From: Mycobacteriaceae bacterium
GTDB lineage: Bacteria > Actinomycetota > Actinomycetes > Mycobacteriales > Mycobacteriaceae
Assembly: GCA_019749805.1 (NCBI GenBank)
Contig: JAIEPH010000088.1
Span: 1-50,104 of the forward strand
Length of the DNA stretch: 50,104 bases
Direction of reading: 5' to 3'
In this document: piece by piece, positions 40,394-49,343 of the stretch
How positions within the stretch are numbered: the first letter of the stretch is position 1
Layout of the letters: every line of letters starts with the position of its first letter
Translations under genes and position numbers: made by a program
The notes under the pieces: model-generated
The model's database searches: none
Told to the model about the DNA's origin: nothing
Seen by the model: only the letters and a program-made list of their open reading frames with translations

Positions 40394-41907
40394 CCACGGT
40401 CAGGCCATCGACTGCCACGTCAGGATCCTCAGCCCCGGGAGGACCTCTGGTGCCCTCGTCGTGCCGGGTGTCGCTGTTGGTGGGAGATGCCCACCAGATT
40501 GATCTGGTGTTGCCGGCCGCGGTACCGCTCTCGGCGCTGACCGACTCGACTCTGGGCGCGGTCAACCGCCTCCTGCGAAGCAAGGGCGAAGACGAACTCC
40601 CAACGGGCACTTACGAGTTCGCCCGAGCGGTGGGCATGACGCGGCTGTCGGAGGAGGTGTCACTGTCGGCCCAGGGCGTCTCCGACGGCGACCTGTTGGC
40701 CTTCGTCCCCGAGAAAACAGCCCGCCGGTATACGCCGCTTATCGAGAATGTCTCGACCGCATTGGCCCGCTGGGCGCACGCCCACTTTCCTCCGGTGTCC
40801 ACCCACGACGCCGTGGTGGTCGCCGGCGCGCTCACCGCGGCTGCACTGAGCGGCGCAGCAGTGCTGGTGTGGCGGTTGCGCTGGGCGGCGCAGCACTTCT
40901 GGCTCAGTCCGGCGATCTTCGCCGCGACAGCGGTCGTCCTGTTGGCCGCAGCGATGTTGTCGGCGCGTTCGGGAGCCAGCCGCGTGATCGTCGACGGGGC
41001 CGCGTGGGCCGCCGTGATCGGTGTCGTCCTGGCTGGCGCGACCGCACCCTACGGTGACCAGCCCGGCGCCCCGCATGCCTTCCTGGCCGCCGTGGTGGCC
41101 AGCGTGGGCGTGCTGCTACTGGCGCGGATGACCAGGCGGCACTGGACCGCCGCCGCGGCGGTCCTGACCGTCACGGCCGCCATCGTCGGGGCCGCCGTCA
41201 CCCGGATGTTCTTCGACGTCCCCGCCCAGCGCATCGCCATCGTGATGCTGATGGCGGTGCTGATCGCCTCCCGCGCAGCCACGGCGATTGGTCTGTGGAT
41301 GTCGAAGGTGCCGCGGCAGAGCTTCGAATCCATCACCGGCCGCGACATGTTCACTCGCGCGCCCGGCCAGCCTGAGGACACCCTGACCCCGGTGGAGTCG
41401 GCGGCCCATGACGTGACCTTGCGCGGCGAAGACGTCGCCGAGGTCGCGCGCCGATCCAACCGGGTGCTGACCGGCACGCTGTTCGGTATCGCCGCGGTCC
41501 AATTGGCGTCGTCCTGGTGGGCCGTCGATCCAGGCTCGGGCTCACAGTGGCCGTCGATCACCGTCGTCGTGGTCACAGCTGTGTGCTTGATCCTGCGGGC
41601 CCGCGGGCTGCGGCACCGCCGCCATGCGGTGACGATCGTGAGTGGCTCAGCGCTGTCGCTGATGGCCACTCCCCTCCATTACGGGCTGAGCGCTCCTGCG
41701 TCGGCCACTGTCGCCGTCGTGGTGGCCGCCGCCGCAGTGCTTGCCGTGGCGGTGGCCGGGCTGCTGGCCGGGGCGGTAATTCCCTCGCGCAGCTTCTCCG
41801 AACCCATCCGCCAGGTCGTGGAATGGCTCGAGTACATCGGGTATGCCCTCATCGTGCCGTTCGCGGCGTGGGCGATCGGCCTGCTGCAGTACATCAGGTT
41901 GCACTGA
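40390..41907 (+). CDS. eccD: EccD, ESX membrane channel component
   Basis: A 505-residue protein. The N-terminus (about 15-105: SCRVSLLVGDAHQIDLVLPA, then a VSLSAQGVSDGDLLAF strand) is the cytoplasmic ubiquitin-like domain; then there are about eleven hydrophobic helices from about residue 135 on (AVVVAGALTAAALSGAAVLV; IAIVMLMAVLIASRAATAIG; ATVAVVVAAAAVLAVAVAGL). EccD dimers form the membrane vestibule of the ESX complex. Its stop overlaps mycP by one base and its start overlaps the espI-like gene, indicating tight coupling. Length is normal. Confidence 0.93.
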   Translation: MTTVRPSTATSGSSAPGGPLVPSSCRVSLLVGDAHQIDLVLPAAVPLSALTDSTLGAVNRLLRSKGEDELPTGTYEFARAVGMTRLSEEVSLSAQGVSDGDLLAFVPEKTARRYTPLIENVSTALARWAHAHFPPVSTHDAVVVAGALTAAALSGAAVLVWRLRWAAQHFWLSPAIFAATAVVLLAAAMLSARSGASRVIVDGAAWAAVIGVVLAGATAPYGDQPGAPHAFLAAVVASVGVLLLARMTRRHWTAAAAVLTVTAAIVGAAVTRMFFDVPAQRIAIVMLMAVLIASRAATAIGLWMSKVPRQSFESITGRDMFTRAPGQPEDTLTPVESAAHDVTLRGEDVAEVARRSNRVLTGTLFGIAAVQLASSWWAVDPGSGSQWPSITVVVVTAVCLILRARGLRHRRHAVTIVSGSALSLMATPLHYGLSAPASATVAVVVAAAAVLAVAVAGLLAGAVIPSRSFSEPIRQVVEWLEYIGYALIVPFAAWAIGLLQYIRLH

Positions 41908-43580
41908 TGAGGGGCAGAAGTGTGGCGGCCGCACTGGCCGCGTTCGGGCTGCTGAGCGCGAACTTGATGGCCCCGCCGGCGGCGCTGGCGATCGCCCCGC
42001 CGGTCATCGACCCGGGCGCCTTGCCGCCCGACGAGACACCGGGCCCGCCGCAGGAGATGCGCCAAACCAAGGCGTGCGTCTCACCGGTGGTGGTCGGCGA
42101 TCCCAACGTGACCCAGCCCGCTCCGGGCAACACCATGCTCAACATCGAGCAGGCGTGGCAATACTCCACCGGCGCGGGCGTGACGGTCGCCATCATCGAC
42201 ACCGGCGTCACCCCGAATCCGCGGTTTCCGCGGCTGTTTCCCGGCGGCGACTTCGTGCAGGGCTTGTCCGAAGGCGGGCTCACCGATTGCGAGAGTCACG
42301 GCACGATCGTCGCGTCGATCATCGGCGCCGCCCCGGCCAATCCGGCCGACCGGCCCACGCCGCGTCCTGCGGGTGTGGGCGCGCCCCCTCCACCGCCGGG
42401 TATTCCAGCCAACCCCGCACCGCCGGCGTTCCCGCCGCCGCCGACGATCACAGCGACCGCGACGGTGACCGCACCCGCGCCCGAGCCGCCACCACCGCCC
42501 CCTGCGGAGCCTCCTCCTGGGGGACCCCCTCCTGCGGGGCCCCCTCCGGCGCAGGGACCCGGACCCGGCGACACCGGGGCAGCTCAACCGTTGGTCCCCG
42601 GACCGCCGCCCGACGGCCCGGACGGCGTGGTGGGCGTCGCCCCTGACGTCTCCTTGATTTCGATTCGGCAGTCGTCGACGGCGTTCACCCCGGCGCGGCC
42701 CAGCCCGGGCGATCTGCAGGGGCAGCGCAAAGTCGGCGACATCGTGACGCTGGCCAAGGCCATCCGCCACGCCGCCGACCTACCGGGGGTGCGGGTCATC
42801 AATGTGTCCCTGGCCTCGTGCATCAACGCCGCCGCCCCGGTTAACCAGGATCCCCTCGGCGCGGCGATCCGCTACGCCGCGGTGGAAAAAGACATCGTCA
42901 TCGTGGCCGCCGCCGGCAACAAGGGCGAGCCCGAGCAGGGACAGGACTGCGGCCAGAACCCGGCGTTCAACCCGCTCAACCCCGACGACCCGCGCGACTG
43001 GAACGGGGTGCGCACGATCGTCACTCCGGCATGGTTCTCCAACTACGTCCTCACTGTCGGGGCGGTGACTCCCGAGGGGCTGCCGCTGCCGGATTCCATC
43101 AACGGCCCCTGGGTGTCGGTGGCCGCTCCCGGCTGGCGGATCATGGGTCTGGCCAACACCAACGGCGCCGCGGTCAACGCCCGCCCCGACGAACCGGGCC
43201 TGGGCGCGGGTTTTTGGGGCACCAGCTTTTCGGCCGCCTATGTCAGCGGTGTGGTCGCGTTGGTGCGGGCGAAGTTTCCCGACCTGACCGCCGCGCAAGT
43301 CACGCGGCGCATCACCGAAACCGCCCACAATCCGGCCCGCGGGGTCGACAATCAGGTCGGTCACGGGGTGGTCGATCCGGTGGCGGCGCTGACCTTCGAT
43401 GTGCCGCTGGGCGACCCCAAGCCCGACGAACAGCTCAGCACCGACCTCTACGTGCCCCCAGCCCCTCCCGGCCCGGATTTGCGGCCCCGCAACAGCGCAC
43501 TGCTCGGCGGTGCGGCGGTGCTTGTGCTCGCCGGTGTTTCCCTGGCGGTGGTGGCAATGCGACGAAAGATGACCCGATGA
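41907..43580 (+). CDS. mycP: MycP mycosin protease
   Basis: A 557-residue subtilisin-like protease anchored in the membrane and needed for ESX complex stability. A signal peptide (SVAAALAAFGLLSANLM) is followed by the catalytic triad: Asp98 in VAIIDTGV, His131 in CESHGTIV, and Ser440 in GTSFSAAYVSG. A long Pro-rich insert (about 150-235, PPPPPGIPANPAPPAFPP) interrupts the domain after His131, and a C-terminal helix (LLGGAAVLVLAGVSLAVVAM) plus a basic tail anchors it. The start at 41907 (sharing the last A of the eccD stop) gives the signal peptide; longer frames upstream lie within eccD. Confidence 0.93.
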   Translation: MRGRSVAAALAAFGLLSANLMAPPAALAIAPPVIDPGALPPDETPGPPQEMRQTKACVSPVVVGDPNVTQPAPGNTMLNIEQAWQYSTGAGVTVAIIDTGVTPNPRFPRLFPGGDFVQGLSEGGLTDCESHGTIVASIIGAAPANPADRPTPRPAGVGAPPPPPGIPANPAPPAFPPPPTITATATVTAPAPEPPPPPPAEPPPGGPPPAGPPPAQGPGPGDTGAAQPLVPGPPPDGPDGVVGVAPDVSLISIRQSSTAFTPARPSPGDLQGQRKVGDIVTLAKAIRHAADLPGVRVINVSLASCINAAAPVNQDPLGAAIRYAAVEKDIVIVAAAGNKGEPEQGQDCGQNPAFNPLNPDDPRDWNGVRTIVTPAWFSNYVLTVGAVTPEGLPLPDSINGPWVSVAAPGWRIMGLANTNGAAVNARPDEPGLGAGFWGTSFSAAYVSGVVALVRAKFPDLTAAQVTRRITETAHNPARGVDNQVGHGVVDPVAALTFDVPLGDPKPDEQLSTDLYVPPAPPGPDLRPRNSALLGGAAVLVLAGVSLAVVAMRRKMTR

Positions 43581-45280
43581 AGGCACGCACAGTCGGCGCG
43601 CGCGCCGGCACACCGGTGGTCGTAGCCCTGGAAGTCATTGCGCTGGTGTCGTTCATGGCGCTGCCACCAGCCCGGTTCGGATGGTGGCCGGCCGCCACGA
43701 TCACCGCCGCCGCGCTGCTGCTGCTGGTGCCGACGCTTCATCGACGCAACGTGCCGGCGTGGCTGGCGGCCGTGGCGCGGTGGCGTTCCCGGCGCCGCAA
43801 GCGACCGGCCGCCGCCGCGGCGGTAGACGTGCCGCACGGCAACATCGTGTGCGGAGTGCGGGTCGAGGAATACGAAGCCCTCACCATGATCGAGGTGACC
43901 GGCAAGCCGTACTCGCTGACGTTCCTGCGCGGCTCGACGGTGTCGCTGACGCGCAACGTGTTGCCTCTGGAGCTGCTCACCGAGCTCCTCGATCAGCCCG
44001 GCGGGCTCCAGCTCGCGATTGACGTGGTACCCGCCGGCCACCGGGTGCGCCGCGGCAACGAGTACCCGCCGCTGTACAGCACCCTGTTGGCCGATCGGCC
44101 CGCCGCCGGCCAGCGCACCCTGCAGTTCGTGGTGCGACTCGACATCCAAAACTCGGTGCCGGGCTTGCAGTATCGACACTCCATCGGGGCGGCTGCCGCC
44201 GCAGCCACCGAACGGATCATCAACACACTGTTGGAACGTGACATTCGCGCGACCGCGTTGAGCGCGGCCGAACTGGACACCGCCCTTGATCGCCTCGGCG
44301 CCCGTTTGCAGTCAGCGCCAACACCTCCGGTGATCGAGGGCGCCGACAGTCCCGCGGCGCCGGTGCCGTTCCGCTCGACCAGCCCAGCGACCCGCCGCCG
44401 CACCAAGGCCGGCAGCGAGGTCGGCTGGCGCAGGGTCAAGGGCCACCCCGGCTTCCTCACGACGTACTACTTCTCACCCGAGGACATCACCACCGCCTCA
44501 CTGCACCAGATGTGGGCGCTGCGCACTGATGAGGTCGTGCTGACGCTGAGCCTGTTCAAACGCCGCTATGTGGAAGCCCCCGACGGCGACGGCCCGGTAA
44601 TGGTGTCGGCGATGGTGCGCACCAACGACCCGCAGCCACCACAACAGCCTCCGACGCTGTATCTGAACACGTTGCCCGGCGACCAATATCCCGCCGCGCT
44701 GCGGCCCGCACCGACGGCGCGCCCACCACATCTGGAGATCCCCTCGCGCGCCTTGGGGGACCCGACGACCCTGGAGATACCCATCGGCTCCACCGGAATC
44801 CTGGTGGGGGCAGCACTGCGCGATGACCGGCGCGCAGATCCGCAAGTGCAACGCGATGACTTGGTCATGCTGGCATTGACCGATCCGCAGCGCGCCACCC
44901 GCATCGTCATGGACACCGGCGACTACTACGTGCGCCAGCTGCTCATCCGGGCCGCGGCGGTGGGGGAGCGGATCGCGATCTACTCCAGCCAGCCCAACCG
45001 TTGGATCGGGTTGTCCCAACCCAACATCGCTGTGGTCGAACGCCGACGGCCCGCGGAGTTCGTGCCGTCGATCATCGTCAACGACCGTCCCGTGATGCCG
45101 CCACCGACCGGGTTGTCGGCCACCGTGATCACGCTGGGCAGCGCCCAGCCGACCGGTCAGCAACCCGACATGCACTTTCAGCAGATCTCCCGAGAGTCGG
45201 TGCGCATCACCACCGACGCCGACACCATCGAGGTTGCGATCGTGGCGTTCAACCAAGAGCAGGCCTGGCTCGGAATTTGA
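43577..45280 (+). CDS. eccE: EccE, ESX membrane component
   Basis: A 567-residue protein from ATG 43577, overlapping mycP by 4 bp. Two membrane helices sit near the N-terminus (about 12-30, VVVALEVIALVSFMALPPA; about 35-52, WWPAATITAAALLLLVP), then a large cytosolic/periplasmic-edge domain (about 85-565) with EccE-type patterns (PYSLTFLRGSTVSLTRNVLP; HPGFLTTYYFSPEDITTASL). EccE is the outer component of the EccBCDE complex. A disordered Pro/Ala segment lies at about 255-275. The gene ends the core ESX operon. Confidence 0.88.
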   Translation: MKARTVGARAGTPVVVALEVIALVSFMALPPARFGWWPAATITAAALLLLVPTLHRRNVPAWLAAVARWRSRRRKRPAAAAAVDVPHGNIVCGVRVEEYEALTMIEVTGKPYSLTFLRGSTVSLTRNVLPLELLTELLDQPGGLQLAIDVVPAGHRVRRGNEYPPLYSTLLADRPAAGQRTLQFVVRLDIQNSVPGLQYRHSIGAAAAAATERIINTLLERDIRATALSAAELDTALDRLGARLQSAPTPPVIEGADSPAAPVPFRSTSPATRRRTKAGSEVGWRRVKGHPGFLTTYYFSPEDITTASLHQMWALRTDEVVLTLSLFKRRYVEAPDGDGPVMVSAMVRTNDPQPPQQPPTLYLNTLPGDQYPAALRPAPTARPPHLEIPSRALGDPTTLEIPIGSTGILVGAALRDDRRADPQVQRDDLVMLALTDPQRATRIVMDTGDYYVRQLLIRAAAVGERIAIYSSQPNRWIGLSQPNIAVVERRRPAEFVPSIIVNDRPVMPPPTGLSATVITLGSAQPTGQQPDMHFQQISRESVRITTDADTIEVAIVAFNQEQAWLGI

Positions 45281-45312
45281 GCGGTGCTGCGCGTCGGAGT
45301 CGCCGGTAAACT
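45274..45312 (+). promoter_or_regulatory. Possible shared promoter, ATPase gene
   Basis: AATTTGAGCGG (45274-45284) within the end of eccE, then TAAACT (45307-45312) in the same register as the PE promoter. An ATG lies 7 bp later at 45320, but it is out of frame with the ATPase. Confidence 0.4.
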
Positions 45313-45491
45313 TGTGCATATGCCGCCGGCGCGCGGCTGCTCTCCTGCCCAACGGACATCCGCCCACACCGGATCCGCACCCGTCAGGACAACGCCCCTC
45401 GGGCGTCGCGCTGCGACCCCGTTGCTCAACGCGCGGCCGCGGATGGTGTGGGCTCCCGCACGACGGCCGCGCACGAACGATGGGATCCGCC

Positions 45492-46466
45492 GTGACCACC
45501 AACGCCCGCAAGCAAGCCGCCCGCGACCACCAGCGCAGCCACCACGTCTCCTACACCGAGGCGCTGCGCGCCGTCACCCAAACCTCGGGCGACCTCACCG
45601 ATCGGCCCTGGCCGATTACCGCGGCCCGCATCGACCCGCTCGGGGTGGATCAGCGCTTCCAGGACGCCCTGAACATCCCCGATGTCGCGACCTTCGACCC
45701 GCAACCGGGTTGGCAGCGCCGCTCCGGCGATCGCGTCCTGCGAATCCCAGTCGGCGCACCGCCCGACGCGTCCCACCTTCCGACGACGATCGAGATCGGC
45801 GAGCACGCCAGCATTCTGGCGTGCGTCGGCACCGGGGGAGCGGGCAAAAGCGTTGCGCTGCAATCAATCGTCGCCGGCCTGTGCGCGATCTATCCGCCTA
45901 CCCGAGTCATTGTCGCAGTCGGCGATTATCAAAACTGCATTGGCTCTGCTGGGTCGTTGCCGCCGCACGTCAAAGCTCACCGCGGCCATCACCGCCCTGA
46001 GGACCCGCCCGGGCACTGGGAAAGCTGGTGCGCCTACCTCGACGACGAGATCGACCGCCGCGCCACCCAGACGCGCCACGACCCTCCCGAACTGGTCGTC
46101 GTGATCGACGCCGTCGACGAGCTGCTGGACTGGCAGCCCGAGGTGACAACCACACTGCAGCGGGTCATCGACCAGGGCCCCAGGCTGGGCGTGCGGCTGA
46201 TCGTGTCGAGCACCCGGCCGCCGGCGCTGCTTCCCACCGGCGATGGTCGGACCGTGTCCCTGACCTGCGACTGCGTCCTCGCGTTGCGGACGGCCACGGC
46301 ACAGGACTCGGTCGATGTGCTCGGCAGCCCCGACGCCTGGCACCTATCCGAGGACCCTGGGTACGCCTACCTCAGATCCCACACCGGCACCCCCGACGGC
46401 CCAATCCGCCTGTTCAACGCCACGGAAGTCGCTTATGCGTTGGGGCAGCGGCTCGGTGCCGGCTGA
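45492..46466 (+). CDS. Stand-alone FtsK/EccC-like ATPase
   Basis: About 324 residues from a GTG at 45492 (GGGA 6 bp upstream; an ATG 12 bp earlier at 45480 is the alternative). An N-terminal basic helical segment (NARKQAARDHQRSHHVSYTE) resembles the start of many actinobacterial plasmid proteins. The ATPase core has Walker A GTGGAGKS at 113-120 and Walker B PPELVVVIDAVDELLDW (with VDEL). It is a single FtsK/SpoIIIE-type domain, unlike the three-domain EccC. It may be an accessory ATPase for substrate or DNA transfer between the type VII and type IV systems. The 5' region has an unexplained 170-bp leader. Confidence 0.75.
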   Translation: MTTNARKQAARDHQRSHHVSYTEALRAVTQTSGDLTDRPWPITAARIDPLGVDQRFQDALNIPDVATFDPQPGWQRRSGDRVLRIPVGAPPDASHLPTTIEIGEHASILACVGTGGAGKSVALQSIVAGLCAIYPPTRVIVAVGDYQNCIGSAGSLPPHVKAHRGHHRPEDPPGHWESWCAYLDDEIDRRATQTRHDPPELVVVIDAVDELLDWQPEVTTTLQRVIDQGPRLGVRLIVSSTRPPALLPTGDGRTVSLTCDCVLALRTATAQDSVDVLGSPDAWHLSEDPGYAYLRSHTGTPDGPIRLFNATEVAYALGQRLGAG

Positions 46467-46481
46467 AAACAGAACACCGGG

Positions 46482-46520
46482 AATTTTCCGTCCCCGCCCC
46501 GCCCCGCCGCGCCGTAGCCT
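46482..46520 (+). promoter_or_regulatory. Shared promoter, small HTH gene
   Basis: AATTTTCCGTCCCC (46482-46495), exactly 19 bp, TAGCCT (46515-46520), 6 bp, GTG. The core is the most divergent in the family. Confidence 0.4.
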
Positions 46521-46526
46521 TAATCT

Positions 46527-46796
46527 GTGACTGATGAGCAGCTCGCCGCACCGCTGTGTTTGGAGTCGTTTCGCCGCCGCAACGCCGCGGCGGTGACGAT
46601 GGGCGAGCCCCACCGGCTGTTCACCATCGCCGACGTCGCTAAGGCATGCAGCTTGCCGCAACCGGTTGTGGCGCAACTCGTTCCGCGCACCTGGACCGAT
46701 GACGGCTGGATGTACACCGCCGATCAGCTCCAGTACGCGGTACGGATCGGGCCCGACGTACGCGCGGGGGAGTACGTCGCTCCACTGCCCGACTGA
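46527..46796 (+). CDS. Small HTH protein
   Basis: An 89-residue protein from a leaderless-type GTG. Residues about 25-55 (PHRLFTIADVAKACSLPQPV, then VAQLVPRTWTDDGWMYTA) match a winged helix of the MerR/AlpA-type. It sits between the stand-alone ATPase and the coupling protein, inside the transfer region. It could regulate the T4SS genes or organise a relaxosome; unknown. Confidence 0.6.
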   Translation: MTDEQLAAPLCLESFRRRNAAAVTMGEPHRLFTIADVAKACSLPQPVVAQLVPRTWTDDGWMYTADQLQYAVRIGPDVRAGEYVAPLPD

Positions 46797-46805
46797 GCCG
46801 CTGCG

Positions 46806-46845
46806 AAAAATAGTGCACGAAGCACCCTGGCGCCAGCCCTAGGGT
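46806..46845 (+). promoter_or_regulatory. Shared promoter, coupling-protein gene
   Basis: AAAAATAGTGCACGA (46806-46820), exactly 19 bp, TAGGGT (46840-46845), 7 bp, ATG. It is one of the two best matches. Confidence 0.7.
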
Positions 46846-46852
46846 TCCAACT

Positions 46853-48232
46853 ATGAGCGCGGCGCCCACAGCCGCTGGCGGCTACCGGCCACCGGTGACT
46901 CCCTTCGCCGGCTGGGTGCACGACGACCGCGGCCGGCTGGTGCCGCTGGAGACCGCCCCGCACATCGGCGCGTTCGCCCCACCGGGCGCCGGTAAGACCC
47001 GTAAGTGGCTGGCGCAGTCGGCGGTGCTCTGGCCGGGCCCGGCGCTGGTGTCCTCGTCCAAAGATGACCTGATGCAGATGGTCGCCTCGCGCCGCTATGG
47101 CCCGGCCGCGCTGCTGGATCTGCGGCCGATAGCGGCCCCGTATTACCCGGCCGATCTGCGTCCCTACCGTTTCGATCCGACGGCGTGGATCACCGGCCTG
47201 GAGGACGCCAAGGCGGTGGCGCGCACACTGCTGAGCACGTCGGCGGTTGCCCTGTCGGGCAGCTCTTTTCGTGGCAGCGATCCCGGGCCGTGGGATGATC
47301 TGGCGTTCGCCCCGTTGACCTGCTTGCTCTACGCCGCGAGCCCGCACGCGCTCGGCCTGGGTATCGACTGGGTGCTCGAGGCGGCCGAGGATGTGACGCT
47401 ACCCAACCCGTGGCCAACCTCGACGCAGATGAGCACCGACCCGTCGTGGGTGACCGCGGCGGTCTGGTCGGCCAACCGCTATTTCGAGGCGCGCGTGCGC
47501 AGCGTGTTGACTATGGAAGCCAAGCAACGCGATTCGGTCAAGATCACCGTGACCAAGGTGCTGACCGCCTGGCTGCAAACGATGGAACGCGACAAGGGTC
47601 TGCCGATGCTCGACGAAACCTTTTTGGAGGACCCCAACGCCACCATCTATCTGCTGACCCCGTTCGACGGAACGGTAGCCGCGCAGGCGATCACCCTGAT
47701 GGATCAGCTGATCAATCGGCAACGCGTGAAAGTCGCTCAGTGGGACGAGTTTGCGCGGCTGGGCATGTTCCTCGACGAGATCACCAACACCCCGTTGCCG
47801 CGGCTGCCCCAATACATCGCCGAGTCCCGCGGCCTGGGGGTATCGCTGTGTTTCGCCGCCCAGGCCGGTGAGCAGCTCGACGCGATCTACGGCCCGCTGC
47901 AGGGCGCAGCGATTCGGGCCGTCGTCCCAGCATCGCTGCTCATGTACGGTTCGCACGAAAAGGATTTGATGGAGTCGGCGTCATTTTGGAGCGGCAAGAC
48001 GACCCGCAGTCAACAGTCCTACGACCACAGCTTGGATTCCACGTCGACCAGTCGCAACTTCGGCAATGCCCTTGAGCCTGAAGAACTTTTACCGCCCAAC
48101 GACACGTTCGCTCGATTGCTGGTGAGGGGAACGCCGGGGCGCATGGTATCCCTCATCGACTGGACCGAGTTCGTCAAATATCTCGACGAACTACGCGCGG
48201 CACGAATCGGAGAATTGGCGTCGAGGCAATGA
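46853..48232 (+). CDS. VirD4/TraG-type coupling ATPase (T4CP)
   Basis: A 459-residue soluble-looking ATPase. Walker A APPGAGKT is at 42-49, and Walker B MFLDEITNT has Asp308-Glu309. The SSSKDDLMQMVASRRYG region after Walker A and FAAQAGEQLDAIYG near the C-terminus are typical of TraG/VirD4-family coupling proteins, which pass DNA-protein substrates to a type IV channel. The N-terminal membrane anchor usual in VirD4 is missing, as in some actinobacterial TraD/TcpA-like forms. It is followed by an overlapping gene (ATGA). This is the clearest T4SS signature in the window. Confidence 0.82.
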   Translation: MSAAPTAAGGYRPPVTPFAGWVHDDRGRLVPLETAPHIGAFAPPGAGKTRKWLAQSAVLWPGPALVSSSKDDLMQMVASRRYGPAALLDLRPIAAPYYPADLRPYRFDPTAWITGLEDAKAVARTLLSTSAVALSGSSFRGSDPGPWDDLAFAPLTCLLYAASPHALGLGIDWVLEAAEDVTLPNPWPTSTQMSTDPSWVTAAVWSANRYFEARVRSVLTMEAKQRDSVKITVTKVLTAWLQTMERDKGLPMLDETFLEDPNATIYLLTPFDGTVAAQAITLMDQLINRQRVKVAQWDEFARLGMFLDEITNTPLPRLPQYIAESRGLGVSLCFAAQAGEQLDAIYGPLQGAAIRAVVPASLLMYGSHEKDLMESASFWSGKTTRSQQSYDHSLDSTSTSRNFGNALEPEELLPPNDTFARLLVRGTPGRMVSLIDWTEFVKYLDELRAARIGELASRQ

Positions 48233-48543
48233 GTTCGGTTGCCGCACAGCGGTTGTCAGCATACCACAGCTGTATCCACTCACCGCACGCGCAGGACGCC
48301 CCGGGCGCTCATGTCGACACCTCGACCGCGCTTGCCCAGGCCCGCAAAGACCTTCAATACGCGGTGGTTATGGGTACCGACACCCACCGCCGCCGCCAGT
48401 ACGCCCTCTCGGCGCGTGACGAGGCCGCCACTGTGCTGCTGGCCGGCGACGCCACTGCTGCGCAGATGCGCTATGCCCGGCACTACTTCCGTGCCGCGCA
48501 ACGGTTCGCCGACGCCGCCGCGGCGAACCGCGGTGTGGTGTAG
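48229..48543 (+). CDS. Small helical protein coupled to T4CP
   Basis: A 104-residue protein whose ATG overlaps the T4CP stop (ATGA). It is helical (ALAQARKDLQYAVVMGTDTH; RRRQYALSARDEAATVLLAG), with no signal peptide. Coupled translation suggests it works with the coupling protein, for example as a small accessory or chaperone. Family unknown. Confidence 0.6.
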   Translation: MSSVAAQRLSAYHSCIHSPHAQDAPGAHVDTSTALAQARKDLQYAVVMGTDTHRRRQYALSARDEAATVLLAGDATAAQMRYARHYFRAAQRFADAAAANRGVV

Positions 48544-48626
48544 CGCTCGACAGCAGCGAGAGTGCGGGGATGGAGCAGCGCGCCACCCCCGCCCGCTCAG
48601 CTGATCGTGGGCGGAGTCGGAGTCGC

Positions 48627-48666
48627 AAAAATAGTGCACGAGCTACCCTTTGACGCGTTTTAGGGT
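48627..48666 (+). promoter_or_regulatory. Shared promoter, 48673 gene
   Basis: AAAAATAGTGCACGA (48627-48641), exactly 19 bp, TAGGGT (48661-48666), 6 bp, ATG. Same core as the 46806 promoter. Confidence 0.7.
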
Positions 48667-48672
48667 CGTTTT

Positions 48673-49329
48673 ATGGCTGATCCCAGCGACAAGTTCGATG
48701 AGGTGCGCCGGGCCTGGATTGCCCGGCGGCAGGGATGGTCGCTGATTCAGCGCCGCCGCGCCGAGCAGCTGGGCCGTCGCGTGCGAGCTCGCCAGCGCGA
48801 CACCGTGGCCGCGGTGCCCGACCCGCATGACGACACGTCGCTGCCGCCGTTGATCCTGCGAGTGGCCAAGTCGCCGACCTCACAGGTGGAACTGGTGGCG
48901 GTGGCAGTGCTGGCGGTGTGTGTTCCGCTGGGTTGGTTGGCCGGCGTGGCACTCAAAACTGTTCTGGTGAACCTGATTCCGGCGACACTTCGGGCCTTCC
49001 CCACCGCTTCCTTGCTCTGGTCGGGGGCCGCGCTGGGACTGCCGATTATCGCGCTGTATGACCCCGCCCCAACAATGGGTCAGATGCTGGTCGTGCCGTG
49101 GCTGTGCGCCCAAGTCGCCGCCGCGCCTGTGGTGGCCGGGGTGTACGGCATCGCCGAAGGATGGTTGGCGATCCCTGGCTCGGAGCAGTGGTGGCCGTTG
49201 ACGCCGCCGGAGCGCACGCTAACTGCCGAGGATGCCGCCGAGATTCTCGGGCCCTACGAAATCACCGGCCCGCCGGTGGTGGAGCCGCGGCCGCTGCCCG
49301 AACACGGCGAGCGGATGCCGCGGTGGTGA
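48673..49329 (+). CDS. Polytopic membrane protein
   Basis: A 218-residue protein from a leaderless-type ATG. A charged N-terminal segment (1-75, RRRAEQLGRRVRARQRD) precedes three to four hydrophobic stretches at about 76-95 (VELVAVAVLAVCVPLGWLAG), 98-130 and 140-165 (MLVVPWLCAQVAAAPVVAGV). The C-terminal 50 residues are soluble and Pro-rich. It follows the T4CP gene and is probably a membrane part of the transfer apparatus, but no Vir/Tcp family is recognised. Confidence 0.6.
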   Translation: MADPSDKFDEVRRAWIARRQGWSLIQRRRAEQLGRRVRARQRDTVAAVPDPHDDTSLPPLILRVAKSPTSQVELVAVAVLAVCVPLGWLAGVALKTVLVNLIPATLRAFPTASLLWSGAALGLPIIALYDPAPTMGQMLVVPWLCAQVAAAPVVAGVYGIAEGWLAIPGSEQWWPLTPPERTLTAEDAAEILGPYEITGPPVVEPRPLPEHGERMPRW

Positions 49330-49343
49330 GCGCGGCGCGCACC

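Noticed and set aside
45480..45491. ATG 45480 as start of the stand-alone ATPase
   Set aside because: No SD precedes it, whereas the in-frame GTG at 45492 has GGGA at a suitable distance; both remain possible.
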